A program made the translations under genes and the position numbers. Below the pieces are notes generated by a model, which worked only from the letters and a program-made list of their open reading frames with translations, made no database searches and was not told the DNA's origin. 64,000 nucleotides of DNA from Nostoc sp. KVJ3 (GTDB taxonomy: Bacteria; Cyanobacteriota; Cyanobacteriia; Cyanobacteriales; Nostocaceae), in assembly GCF_026127265.1 (NCBI RefSeq), contig NZ_WWFG01000002.1:3257501-3321500 (forward strand), read 5' to 3'. Shown here one piece after another: positions 19,096 to 29,000 of this stretch (positions within the stretch are counted from its first letter, which is position 1; the number at the start of each line of letters is the position of its first letter).

Positions 19096-19136
19096 CCCAA
19101 GTGCTAAAGCGGCATCAGCGCCCGTTGGCACTTGGG
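19096..19136. repeat. Inverted repeat spanning the furA stop codon
   Basis: Nine-base arms CCCAAGTGC and GCACTTGGG with a 23-base loop, covering the last codons and stop of furA. No T tract follows on either side, so it is a weak candidate terminator for either convergent transcript. Confidence 0.4.
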
Positions 19137-19565
19137 ACATACTGCATGGATGGTCATTTGACAGTCAAGCAGATGGAAACCTTCTTTTTGAGCAGTTTTC
19201 GACCCAATTTTTAAAATGGAGTCATTTTTAAACTCAATAGTTGAGTTGCATCTAACACAAATTAAGTGATGGTGATGATGGGGATAGGGCTGGTTGATCT
19301 CATAATGTTTATGTCCTTCGCCCAATTCCAATTCCCGTAAAAGTCCCATCCTGGCCATCAACTTCAAAGTCCGATAAATAGTTGACAGACTTATCCCCTT
19401 CCCTTCACCATCAGTTTCTAGTCGATGATAAAGATCCTCCGCACTCAGATGTTCCCCTTGGGGAAGTTCTTGAAAAATGTGTAAAATCGTTTCGCGCTGG
19501 GGAGTTAGTCGCCAGCCTCGTTCGTTCAGTTCTGCCTTGAGTGAAGTAGTTGTGTAGACAGTCAT
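19104..19565 (-). CDS. furA: Fur family ferric uptake regulator (FurA-like)
   Basis: 153 residues from MTVYTTTSLKAELNERGW; an in-frame ATG six codons upstream is possible but gives an atypical N-terminus. A winged-helix DNA-binding domain (LTPQRETILHIF, then LSLSTIYRTLKLMARMGLL-like, within residues 15-85) precedes the metal-binding/dimerisation half with the histidine cluster YPHHHHHLICVRC. Five cysteines are present, four in two CxxC motifs (CVRC, CPKC) plus one in LLDCQMT, the pattern described for Anabaena FurA, which links iron and redox control. It is the global iron repressor in this group. Next to sigC, as in Anabaena. It converges on the peptidoglycan-binding gene, which in Anabaena gives a furA antisense RNA by read-through. 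Confidence 0.93.
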   Translation of the reverse strand: MTVYTTTSLKAELNERGWRLTPQRETILHIFQELPQGEHLSAEDLYHRLETDGEGKGISLSTIYRTLKLMARMGLLRELELGEGHKHYEINQPYPHHHHHLICVRCNSTIEFKNDSILKIGSKTAQKEGFHLLDCQMTIHAVCPKCQRALMPL

Positions 19566-20119
19566 ACTAATATTTCTCAACAAAGCCTGTTACTTGAGAA
19601 TATAACAAATCTTGGGAGCAATTTGCAACAATCATTGCTTATTGAGAATTAATACTAAATATTTAAGAACAATTCATCAAATCTCGATCAAAATTCAAGT
19701 AATAAGCTGTATTACATTTAATTTGCATACAGTTAATAGTTAGGATACTTGTAACGCCTGTATCCCTTGACTTTAAATTTTGCATGAGTTAATTTTGAAT
19801 TGTTTAGTTGCTCCCCACCTTCAAAAGATCTAAGCAAAGATTTGGGGAAACTCTTCTACAACCAGATGCAAATTATTTGCTACAAGCCTCTCAAAGGCTT
19901 TTAACAAAGTTTGAAGAGTTAATTTTCCTTTCTCCACAGGCAACAAGTTCTATATCAGGGTCTAAATCACCGTTGCAAAACTTAATTACGAATTATGTAG
20001 CTTGCTTCTCGCCGGAGGCAAGTATTACGAATTATCTTAATGTCCTTTGTCCCTAGTCATTTGTCAAGTGTAGTTTTCTAATGACAAATGACTAATGACA
20101 AATGACTCTTAAGCATTGA
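19566..20119. other. furA upstream region and repeat debris
   Basis: This gap holds the furA promoter region; an AT-rich stretch near 19638-19660 (TTATTGAGAATTAATAC) is a weak Fur-box-like candidate. Near 19978-20040 are pieces of the ACGAATTA repeat, and 20081-20106 is a direct repeat of the unit TAATGACAAATGAC. An 82-codon open frame at 19808-20056 runs through this repeat debris and is not credible as a gene. Confidence 0.45.
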
Positions 20120-21370
20120 TTAACTTAGAGACTCCAAATAGTCGCGGATGAGGTTGCGACGCTTGGGTTGGCGTAGCTTTTGCAAAGCCTTGGATTCTAT
20201 TTGCCGAACTCGTTCGCGCGATAAGTCAAGAGCGCGGCCAATTTCTGCTAAAGAATAAGGATGACCATCAGCCAAACCAAACCGCATCAAAATTACATCG
20301 CGTTCCCGGCTGGTCAAATCTGATAGAAGATGATGCAAGTCTCTTTGTAAAGATTCTCGCATTAACATTTCTTCTGGGGTTACACAGTCAGTTTCGAGTA
20401 ATTCGCCTAACTCAGTGTCTTTATCCTTGCCGACTTTAGTTTCCAAAGAAACAGAGCGAGGAACCCGTAACAAAACTTCTCTGACTTGGGTTGGTGTCAT
20501 CTCTAACTCAGTTGCTAAATCCTCTAGAGTCGGAGTGCGACCTTTTTCTTGAGCAATTTTGCGTTGAGCCTTTTTGATTTTGTTTAACTTTTCGGTAATA
20601 TGGACAGGGAGGCGAATGGTGCGACTAGAAGTTGCGATCGCTCTTGTAATTCCCTGACGAATCCACCAGTAAGCATAAGTACTGAAGCGATAACCCTTAG
20701 TGGGGTCAAATTTTTCGACAGCCCGCTCCAAACCTAGTGTCCCTTCTTGGACTAAATCCAATAATTCCAAACCACGATTTTGATACTTCTTAGCAACAGA
20801 CACAACTAGGCGAAGATTAGCCTTAATCATGTGTTCTTTTGCTTGCAATCCTTGGGACTGAACTTGCTCTAACTCTTCTACAGTCAACTTGGCGATTTCT
20901 GCCCAGCGACGTTTGCCATCTGCCAAAGTCGGTCTGAGATCGGATAATATTATGTCAGCAGTAGCAGCCCATCTTTCTAAAGAGGGCCGATGTCCTAGTT
21001 CTGAGGTCAGACGCTCCTGAACTTCGATTAACCTTAGATAGGGTGTAATCACTTCATCTCCAAGCTTGGCGGCGTTAGCAAGTACTATCCGCATCCGCAA
21101 GTAACGTTGGACTTTTTGAGCTTCTGAAACCTCTTCATCTCGCCCCAACAAGCGAACCCGACCAATTTCTTGGAGGTATAGGCGTACCAGGTCTGTACTC
21201 CGGCGGTTAGTGCTAGCAGCAAAGTTAGCATTGTCAGCAGAAGCCAGTTCTAGCTCCTGTAAATCATCTACCGATAACTCGCTTTCATCAACCGTCAGAT
21301 CCGAGTCCAAAGCCTGGCGGGACTTTTTGGTGTTATGGGGGGCATCTGCATAAAAAGATGTTGCTGGCAT
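20120..21370 (-). CDS. sigC: RNA polymerase group 2 sigma factor SigC
   Basis: 416 residues from MPATSFYADAPHNTKK; ten more codons are open upstream but the family starts here. All sigma-70 regions are present: 1.2 (DLVRLYLQEIGRVRLL), 2.1-2.4 (NLRLVVSVAKKYQNRG, LDLVQEGTLGLERAVEKFD, YRFSTYAYWWIRQGITRAI), 3 (IRLPVHITEKLNKI) and 4.2 (LAEIGRALDLSRERVRQIESKAL). A long insert between 1.2 and 2.1 (about residues 115-185) is typical of the SigC type. Group 2 factors of cyanobacteria are non-essential and work under carbon, nitrogen or stationary-phase conditions. Position beside furA matches all1692 of Anabaena PCC 7120. Confidence 0.92.
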   Translation of the reverse strand: MPATSFYADAPHNTKKSRQALDSDLTVDESELSVDDLQELELASADNANFAASTNRRSTDLVRLYLQEIGRVRLLGRDEEVSEAQKVQRYLRMRIVLANAAKLGDEVITPYLRLIEVQERLTSELGHRPSLERWAATADIILSDLRPTLADGKRRWAEIAKLTVEELEQVQSQGLQAKEHMIKANLRLVVSVAKKYQNRGLELLDLVQEGTLGLERAVEKFDPTKGYRFSTYAYWWIRQGITRAIATSSRTIRLPVHITEKLNKIKKAQRKIAQEKGRTPTLEDLATELEMTPTQVREVLLRVPRSVSLETKVGKDKDTELGELLETDCVTPEEMLMRESLQRDLHHLLSDLTSRERDVILMRFGLADGHPYSLAEIGRALDLSRERVRQIESKALQKLRQPKRRNLIRDYLESLS

Positions 21371-21950
21371 AAAGATCGTCTCAATGGCTCCAGGTAACAA
21401 TAGATTTCGGTCAGCTTAGATTACGGTCAGCTATTCAACTGTTGCTATTGTTCCCGTGATTAACGATGAACTAACATAGTTGAAGATTCCATTGCAATTT
21501 TTTTAGAAATTAACTGCAATGGTTTTATTGGATACAGGATTACTGAACTTAATCGGCTACTAAATTTTTGATTTAACCAATAGCTATTCAAATGGGCAGC
21601 TAGGCTTTCAATATTTCAACTACTTAGTTAACATTTCAACCTTGATGGTTTTTGATTGTAACTTTTGTAACACAGTATAAACATCCTTGAGTGAATGTCA
21701 TCTTTATATTTGGCATAGTCACATTTACATGGCTACAAAAGTAATATCCTGACGATTTAGCAATTTTTTCTCAGGATTATTCAGGTATAAGTAGGACTAA
21801 TAGATATCGGGGAAGTGATTAGGATTAACGGCAAAAATCCTATCGATACGGAGATAGAAAAGGTGGGTAAGTTTATTAAATACTCTCTCTGTGTTCTGCT
21901 AACCCGTCAATTTCAACTTAGTCAGGATGCACGCAAAACTATACTCATGC

Positions 21951-22264
21951 TGTAGGGGCAATTCATGGTTCAGTGGTGTCAACTTAAGCTAAAACGCTTA
22001 TTTCACGGCGTTTTACCCCCCTTAATCCCCCCTTATAAAGGGGGGAAACAAGAAAATCTAGTTCCCTCTCTTTGGTGAGATTTTTGTATGTTAGGTGATG
22101 CCTTATAAAGGGGGAAAAAACAAAATCCAGTTCCCTCCCCTTAGAAAGGGGAGGGTTAGGGTGGGGTAACGCAGATCGTGATGGGAAGCCAGAGAACTGA
22201 ATATCACGTTTTGACAAGGGTTTCACGTTAAGTTGACACGTATGATTCATGAATTGCCCCTACA
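21951..22264. repeat. MITE-like element with 17-base perfect terminal inverted repeats
   Basis: The ends read TGTAGGGGCAATTCATG and its exact reverse complement; further in, GTGTCAACTTAA also recurs inverted. The interior holds a second palindromic unit (TTACCCCCCTTAATCCCCCC ... GGGTGGGGTAAC) related to the interior of the element at 46845-47036. No transposase is encoded. It sits between gpsA and the sigC promoter region; the remaining part of that gap (21371-21950) shows no recognised feature. Confidence 0.75.
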
Positions 22265-22273
22265 AGGTCTGCT

Positions 22274-23203
22274 TTAGTAGTTGTACTCTGGCTTTATATC
22301 TCGCAGCATCAGTTCATCAAGTGCTTGTTGGGGTGTGATTTCACCCTGAAGTAACCGATAAACTTGCTCAGTAATTGGAACTGGAATGTTTTGTTGCTTG
22401 GCTCGTTGCATCAAAACCTGGCAAGTGTTCACTCCTTCGGCTGTTCCTGGTAAATTTGCAAGAGTTTCTTTAAGTGTCTTACCACCAGCTAGCTGATAGC
22501 CGACTTGATAATTGCGACTTAAGGGACTATTGCAGGTTGCTAACAAGTCTCCTAGACCCGATAATCCATAAAATGTTTCCGTCTTTGCACCCCAGTCGTT
22601 ACCGATGCGAACCATTTCTGTGAGTCCACGGGTGACTAAAGCAGCTTTGGCATTGGTTCCTAGATGTAAACCATCGCATACACCAGCTGCGATCGCAATC
22701 ACATTTTTCAGTGTTCCCCCCAATTCCACCCCCAAGGGATCGGGATTGGTATATACCCGGAAACGATGAGAAGAAAATACTAACTGCACTACTTCCGCAG
22801 CTGTGGGGATATTACTGGCTACCACTGTTGCTGCTGGTAACTCTAGTTGAATTTCTTTAGATAAATTCGGCCCAGACAAAACAACCACTGCATGGTTAGG
22901 AAATACTGTTTGCCAAATTTGCGCCGGTGTACAGGTGGTTTGGGGATCTAAGCCTTTCGTCGCCGTCACAAAAATTGTCTCTGGAGAAAGGGGGAAAGAC
23001 TGGACTTGAGAAGCAACATCTCTTACACCAATCATCGAGATAGCGGATAGGATTATTTGGGCATCTTTCAACACTGCTTGGAGAGTTTGGGAACCTTGAC
23101 GCGACCACACGCGCACCTGATGACCATTCACTGTGGCGAGATTTGCCAGAGATGCACCCCAAGCACCTGCACCAAGAATTGCTACAGATTTTGAATTAGT
23201 CAT
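22274..23203 (-). CDS. gpsA: Glycerol-3-phosphate dehydrogenase [NAD(P)+]
   Basis: 309 residues, normal for the family. It reduces dihydroxyacetone phosphate to sn-glycerol 3-phosphate, the backbone precursor of membrane lipids, in the cytoplasm. The dinucleotide loop is GAGAWGASLA (about residues 11-20). Substrate and catalytic segments include VLSGPNLSKEI, GTLKNVIAIAAGVCDGL (the catalytic lysine of the family is in LKN), LVTRGLTEM and GLSGLGDLLATC, and near the end GTAEGVNT. The upstream neighbour lipA points the same way with a gap of about 60 bases, so the two may be cotranscribed. Confidence 0.95.
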   Translation of the reverse strand: MTNSKSVAILGAGAWGASLANLATVNGHQVRVWSRQGSQTLQAVLKDAQIILSAISMIGVRDVASQVQSFPLSPETIFVTATKGLDPQTTCTPAQIWQTVFPNHAVVVLSGPNLSKEIQLELPAATVVASNIPTAAEVVQLVFSSHRFRVYTNPDPLGVELGGTLKNVIAIAAGVCDGLHLGTNAKAALVTRGLTEMVRIGNDWGAKTETFYGLSGLGDLLATCNSPLSRNYQVGYQLAGGKTLKETLANLPGTAEGVNTCQVLMQRAKQQNIPVPITEQVYRLLQGEITPQQALDELMLRDIKPEYNY

Positions 23204-23262
23204 TAATCAAGTCTCCCCATCACCCAATCACCACACTTTCTTAGCAATCTAAAATCTAAAAT

Positions 23263-24141
23263 CTAAAATTGACTGCGGGGATAACGTTCTATTAATTCTC
23301 TGACTTGTTCTGCATGATATGAGCTTCTTGTCAATGGTGAAGATACAATTTGTAAAAATCCGATTTCTTCGCCGAATGCCTTCCAAGCGGCAAATTGTTC
23401 TGGGTTGATAAATTCATTTACTTGTAAATGTTTTTGACTGGGTTGGAGGTATTGCCCAATTGTCAAAATGTCGCAATCTACGGTTCGCAAGTCTTGCATG
23501 ACTTGGCGAATTTCGGCATCTGTTTCACCGAGTCCAACCATGATCCCAGATTTGGTGTATGTGCTCTTGAGAAGTTGGCGAGTTCGCTGTAATAATTCTA
23601 ATGTGCGATCGTAGTTTCCTTGGGGACGCACCCGGCGATATAGGCGTGGAACAGTTTCGGTATTGTGGTTTAATACCTCTGGTGCAGCTTGTAGAATCAA
23701 CTCTAGAGCATTCCAATTACCGCACAAGTCAGGAATTAGCACCTCAATTGTGGTGTTAGGTGAAACAGTGCGAACCGCATCAATACACGCTACAAACTGA
23801 GATGCACCACCATCAAACAAGTCATCTCGATTTACAGAAGTGATTACTACATGATTGAGGTTCAGGCGGCGAACAGCTTCCGCGAGCCGTGCAGGTTCCG
23901 TGGGGTCTAGTGGTTTGGGTTTTTTCTCAAAATCAATATCGCAGTAGGGACAAGCGCGCGTACAAGCCGGGCCCATAATCAAAAACGTAGCAGTACCGGC
24001 ATTGAAGCATTCGCCAATATTCGGACAGGATGCTTCCTCACAAACTGTATTGAGAGATAAATCCCGCAAAATGTCTTTAACGTTACCGATGCGTTCACGC
24101 CCAGGTGCTTTTACCCGCAACCAGTCTGGTTTTACAGTCAC
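23263..24141 (-). CDS. lipA: Lipoyl synthase
   Basis: 292 residues. It inserts two sulfur atoms into protein-bound octanoyl groups to give lipoyl cofactor for pyruvate dehydrogenase and glycine cleavage. The auxiliary 4Fe-4S cluster uses C34, C39 and C45 (CEEASCPNIGEC); the radical SAM cluster uses C60, C64 and C67 (CTRACPYC). The conserved C-terminal R-S-S-Y motif is at about 272-275 (TRSSYHAEQ), completing the ligand set. Cyanobacteria often have two lipA genes; which one this is cannot be decided here. No lipB is adjacent. gpsA follows downstream on the same strand. Confidence 0.95.
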   Translation of the reverse strand: MTVKPDWLRVKAPGRERIGNVKDILRDLSLNTVCEEASCPNIGECFNAGTATFLIMGPACTRACPYCDIDFEKKPKPLDPTEPARLAEAVRRLNLNHVVITSVNRDDLFDGGASQFVACIDAVRTVSPNTTIEVLIPDLCGNWNALELILQAAPEVLNHNTETVPRLYRRVRPQGNYDRTLELLQRTRQLLKSTYTKSGIMVGLGETDAEIRQVMQDLRTVDCDILTIGQYLQPSQKHLQVNEFINPEQFAAWKAFGEEIGFLQIVSSPLTRSSYHAEQVRELIERYPRSQF

Positions 24142-24287
24142 AATCCGCTTTTACCACTAGAGTTATACAAATTTAATCGTAGCAAGCAAAGCCTTGGATG
24201 AAGCGATCGCATATTCATATATATAGATGTAACTCTGTTATTTGGCGTGGGTTATGATATTCTTAATTTATAATGCCATTTTTATGG

Positions 24288-24361
24288 CGGGATGTGGCGC
24301 AGCTTGGTAGCGCACTTCGTTCGGGACGAAGGGGCCGCTGGTTCGAATCCAGTCATCCCGA
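24288..24361 (+). tRNA. tRNA-Pro (anticodon CGG)
   Basis: A full cloverleaf of 74 bases: acceptor arms CGGGATG/CATCCCG with discriminator A, D arm GCGC-AGCTTGGTA-GCGC, anticodon stem CTTCG/CGAAG around loop TTCGGGA (anticodon CGG at 34-36), and T arm CTGG-TTCGAAT-CCAG. The C1-G72 pair and A73 are typical of bacterial tRNA-Pro. No CCA is encoded. Confidence 0.95.
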
Positions 24362-24488
24362 TTTTTTTGTGGTCGTTAACAAATTAATGTCGTTATTAAC
24401 GATTTAAAACCAACTCGAACCAGGGCGGAATATGGGTAAAACCAATTCGCTGAATGATGAGGATTTCGTGAGTTTGTGGAGTTACAGG

Positions 24489-24660
24489 CTAGGTTTGCAG
24501 AAACAGAACATAAAGGGATTTTTTAAGCAAAATTTTTACCCACCTTGAAAGGGCTAGTTCTGATCGCAAAATATTTGCGCTACCGTTTAAATCTGCATTT
24601 ACAACTAAACCATCCCACTGTGTGAAATAAGCCTCAAGATAGTGTGTGCCTCACCACAGA
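24489..24660 (-). pseudogene. C-terminal remnant of a TnpB (IS200/IS605-type accessory nuclease)
   Basis: The minus strand reads CGEAHYLEAYFTQWDGLVV followed by NADLNGSANILR and about 20 more codons to TAG. NADxNGxANILR is the last RuvC motif (third acidic residue) of TnpB proteins, which ends a normal TnpB of about 400 residues. Nothing of the zinc ribbon or earlier RuvC motifs is recognisable, so only the 3' end survives. It lies about 130 bases from tRNA-Pro. No TnpA or clear element end was found. Confidence 0.7.
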
Positions 24661-24698
24661 AGGACTTAAGCTTGGCGTATAAGTTTTGGGAAATAGTG

Positions 24699-24896
24699 AT
24701 GAATAAGGAAACAGTTCCTAGTCAAGCTGAAAAATCGAATCCAGAAGGTGAAGCGTCGCAACTAAGTCCAGAAGTACTGGACAAAATCAAACACCCTGCA
24801 AGAATCGACGATGTTATTCGGGAGCAATCGGCTGAAGAACGCAAGAGTAACCCAGCTTTAGTACCAGAAATGATTGATGATTCAACTGATGAATAA
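24699..24896 (+). CDS. Small acidic hypothetical protein
   Basis: 65 residues from ATG 24699; an in-frame GTG at 24642 would add 19 residues that overlap the decayed TnpB and look non-native. The sequence is acidic, rich in Glu, Ser and Pro, and without hydrophobic segments (MNKETVPSQAEKSNPEGEAS, then LSPEVLDKIKHPARIDDVIR). It is probably soluble and partly disordered. I do not recognise a family. Confidence 0.55.
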   Translation: MNKETVPSQAEKSNPEGEASQLSPEVLDKIKHPARIDDVIREQSAEERKSNPALVPEMIDDSTDE

Positions 24897-24918
24897 TTAA
24901 GTTGGCGATGGAGTAATG

Positions 24919-25040
24919 GAAAAGCTCATACCGTTTCTTTGTGAAGCTGCATATATTTCCCCCCCGGCTACGCCGTCCCCCCGATGTGTTGAGGGGACTT
25001 CTTATGTGCATCTTCATAAAGAACTGGTATCAGGCTCTTA
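24919..25040. repeat. MITE-like element
   Basis: About 35-base imperfect terminal inverted repeats: the left end has ATACCGTTTCTTTGTGAAG and the reverse complement of the right end has ATACCAGTTCTTTATGAAG, both continuing into TGCAtAT-like sequence. The interior holds a C-rich then G-rich pair (CCCCCCGG ... GAGGGGAC). Non-coding. Confidence 0.65.
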
Positions 25041-26023
25041 ACTTTTTAGAGAAGTCAGTAATCTTGTGAATAATCTTTTGCTGCCCAAGATTATGAAGTG
25101 ATTTCTGATATCCTTCCGGCGTGTTGATGGCTAATAGCACCGCCGGAATCTCAAGTTTTACTTGACGAGTTAGTGGATAGACTTATCTGATATTTTGTAA
25201 GTGCGTTCACGTAGTTTGTCATAGACATTCGCATACGATTACTAAATAAAAATGGGAAGCATCCCACCTTTTTTGCATATCATTGCGTAGGCGGAGCTTT
25301 CACAATTATATGCACTGATAACAACGGATGCCTCATTTTACCTTTATTGCTTAGTGCATTAATCAAACATTCTACTTTTATCTAAGCTCGACTTTATCCA
25401 AAATTAAGAACTTGCTTCTCTTGTATCGGCAAAACCCTAGCTTTTTGGCAAAAACCTTTTCCATATCACTGATTCTCAGTGAAAACAAAAAAGTAAAACT
25501 ACCGTACCATGAAGCTTTCAGCATCATCTTGAGTTGTGCCAAAAAATTGAGAAAGTCGAGCTAAAATTACCAACCGTCATCTACACTAGGTTAGATGATC
25601 CAGTAGCTGATTTTTATAACCAGGGTTATATGTACAGGAGGTATGACAAAGTAATTTAATATTTAAGTATTATTTAATTTATGAATAATACTTAAGTAAA
25701 GAAAAGCAGTCTGTCTAAAAATATCGAGTTGAACGGTTAAATTCTAAATACTCTCTAGAATATAGCGAAGTTTATAAATTTTATTTAGTAATAAATGATT
25801 ACTCGACATATATTCAGTAATTATGCAACATTATGAAGTAACATAATGCCTTTATAAAGCGTCTCCTTGGCGCAGCCTCTCTTGGAGAATAGAAGCAGGT
25901 TGCCTCAAAGTTCTTGCAGAAGTCTTCATATTATGAAACCATAGCTTGTAACTTGCTGATACAAATGCGGCTAGCCTCTGTCTCAGTTTACTCCAGAATA
26001 AAGTACTGGTACTGATAACGATA
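25041..26023. other. Long gap upstream of the TamB-like gene
   Basis: Nearly 1 kb, AT-rich, no credible reading frame. Near 25281-25300 and 25860-25885 there are fragments of the dispersed ATTGCGTAGGCGGAGC / GCGTCTCCTTGGCGCAGCC-type repeats. No promoter, terminator or RNA gene could be supported. Confidence 0.4.
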
Positions 26024-29000
26024 ATGACGCGATCGCCAAATTCAGAAAATAATCAGGAACCATCTAATCCTCGTTTATGGCTCCTCCTTTTAGGACGTAC
26101 CAGTTTAGCTCTCGGTGTCGTTGTGCTGATTGGAATTGCAGTCGGTGCTTGGTGGGCCAGAAACTATGTATATAAGGATTTAGCGCCATTAGTGCAGCAA
26201 AATCTCGAACAATCGCTTGGACGACCTGTAAAAGTCGGGAAAGTTGAAGGTTTTTCGCTCTCTAGTCTAAGATTTAGCTCTTTATCCATACCAGCAACTC
26301 CTACTGATGCAGACCAGGTGGTAGCAAAAGCCTTGGAGGTGCAGTTCTCGCCCTTGCAACTTCTCCTGACTCGAAAGCTGGGATTAAATGTCACCCTAGT
26401 TCAACCCAATGTCTATATCCAACAGGATCGAGATGGTCGCTGGGTTACAACTCAAGTCAAAGCTGGGCAAGGAAAAGGTGCTATTCAAATAGAGTTAGAA
26501 ACACTTCAAATTCAAGATGGGAATGTGGAGTTATTATCAGCTTCTGCACCAAATAAGCCGAAAGGCTCAGTAATATTAAATCAAGTTGGTGGTGTTGCCC
26601 GATTTTTCGATCAAAATCAAAGGATTGATTATGACATCAATGCTCAATTCGCCAGGGGAGGCGCAGTAAAAATCGCTGGTGAAACCCAACTCAAAGCTCA
26701 AAAAACTAGCCTCAATCTTTCAACCCAAAATCTCCAAGCATCTGATATTAGTCGATTAATTCAGTTACCAATTGCCTTACAATCAGGATATTTAAATGCT
26801 GACTTAGAGGTTCAGATTCCCCCAAAACTTTCAGAAATAGCGATTACGGGAACGGCTACTGCTAATCAAGTCGCAGCTAAAATTCCAAATATTCCTCAGC
26901 AGATTTCTAATTTTAATGGAAGATTTGCATTTCAAGGTCAGACCGTTGCTTTAGAAAATGTGAGTACGAACTTTGGCAAAGTTCCCATTCTGGCTAATGG
27001 AACAATTAATACTCAAACTGGTTTTAATGTCTCTGCTCAGATCAAACCAGTGACTGCTAAAAATATCTTAGAGACATTAAATGTAAATTCCTCAGTCCCA
27101 GCGAGTGGCGAAATTCAAGCAAATATTCAGGTACGCGGCGCAGTTCAACAACCAATCGTTAGCGGTACAGTAAACAACACAAAACCAGTTCAAGTTGACC
27201 GCGTTCTCTTCAAAGCCGTCAATACTGATTTCCGCTTGAATGTTTCTCAAACTGCATCTCAACTTGCTGTCTCCAATTTGAAAATAGTCCCCGCAGCCGG
27301 CGGTCAAATCACAGGAGGCGGTGAAGCTAATTTAGGAATCAAAAAAGACGTAATATTTAATGCTCAAGTTGATGGTGTATCCGGGGATATATTAGCACGG
27401 GGCTATGGTGTTAATCTACCGATCGCAGTGGGAAATGTTTCAGCAAAAGCACAAATTTCTGGCTCACTTAGCAAACAGCCGTTGAACCTTGATATTTCCA
27501 GTGTTCAAGTTACGCCACCAACAGGAGGGCAAATTACAGCTAGCGGTCAAATTCAACTGGCTCCTCAAGGTTTAGTAGACATAGGGATTCAAGCTCAAGG
27601 TTTACCAGGAAATGCGATCGCTCAAGGTTACAATATTTCAACTCCTCTTAATCTTGGTGGTATATCTGCAAACGCCAAAGTTTCTGGTTCTCTGGATAAA
27701 CCCTTAAATGTCAATGTGGCTCGCGTCCAAGCAAATCCAGAGGTGGGAGGGCAAGTCACAGCTAGCGGTCAACTTCAGCTTGCACCCCAAGGTAGGGTAG
27801 CATTTAATGTCCAAGCCCAAAATTTACCAGGGGATGCGATCGCACGAGCGTACAAATCCTCACCCTCCATCACCATTGGGAAAGTATCGGCAAATGCCAA
27901 TATTTCCGGCACTTTGAGCAACCTGCAAGCAGTAGCCCAGGTGCAAGCACCGACAGCTACATATCCCACCACCGGACGAGTTGTTGTTACCAAACAAGGA
28001 GAGAATATCCTTTTACCAGGTGCTGTATTGAACGTGGCAGGGGGGACAATTGTGGCTCAAGGTCAGCTTGCCCAACAACGCTGGCAAGGGGTTATCAAAA
28101 CTTCTCAAATTCAACTCAATCGGTTTTCGCCACAACTGCGAGGACGGCTCAATAGCAATATTCAGTTAGCAGGGACAACAAAATCTTTCCAGCTTGCAGA
28201 TATTCGCGCCGCCGGACAAATCGGCCTTCCCGAAGGTGTAGCATTGCTGGCAAAACCGCTGACGGCTCAATTTGAATGGAATGGACAGCAGATTATAGTT
28301 AAAAACGCAAGTACCCCAGGATTGAATGCTAATGGTGCGATCGCAATTCAGACTCCACCAAATGGCGCTCTTAAAATTGCTGGATTTAATTTAAACATAC
28401 TGGCGCGGAATTTCAACTTAAAAAATACTGGCTTTCAAGTTCCTGGAGACGTAGCAATAGCGGGGTTACTTGATTTTAACGGGCAAGTTACAGGTACTCC
28501 AGATGTTCCCCAAGCTAATGGTAACATCCGACTGCGGAATTTCCAGGTTAGTAATTTAGCCTTTGACCCCCTTTTAACTGGAAAGGTGAATTTTCAAGGG
28601 GGACAGGGCGCAAGTCTGCGATTAGCGGGTAAGCAAGACATAATTGCCCTTAACCTGAGTGCAGATTATCGTCCAACATCATTTTTAGTCAGTCGGGGTG
28701 GGGCAGTTTCCACGGGTAGAACTGAGGGAGATAATTTGCTCATCAACGCCCAACAGTTTCCCATCGCGTTGATTGGGGGCTTTTTACCTAACAATCAATT
28801 GAAACCTCTGGGGGGGCAATTATCGGGAAATTTAGTTGTCAATCTTAATAATTATGCAGTTGCGGGGAATGTTGCGATCGCAGCGCCTCGTGTTGCCAGA
28901 GTTGCAGCAGACGAATTCCGCGGCACTATCAATTACGCCGATGGTACTGCTAGCTTGGCTAATGGTCTACTGCGGATTGGAGATAGTAACATCGCCTTAA

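Noticed and set aside
19808..20056. 82-codon open frame upstream of furA
   Set aside because: Runs through ACGAATTA-type repeat debris, no ribosome site, non-ATG start, no recognisable protein features.
22009..22170. Possible riboswitch or structured RNA near gpsA
   Set aside because: Strong C-run/G-run pairing is explained by the nested palindromic repeat, which recurs at 46.9 kb in another context.
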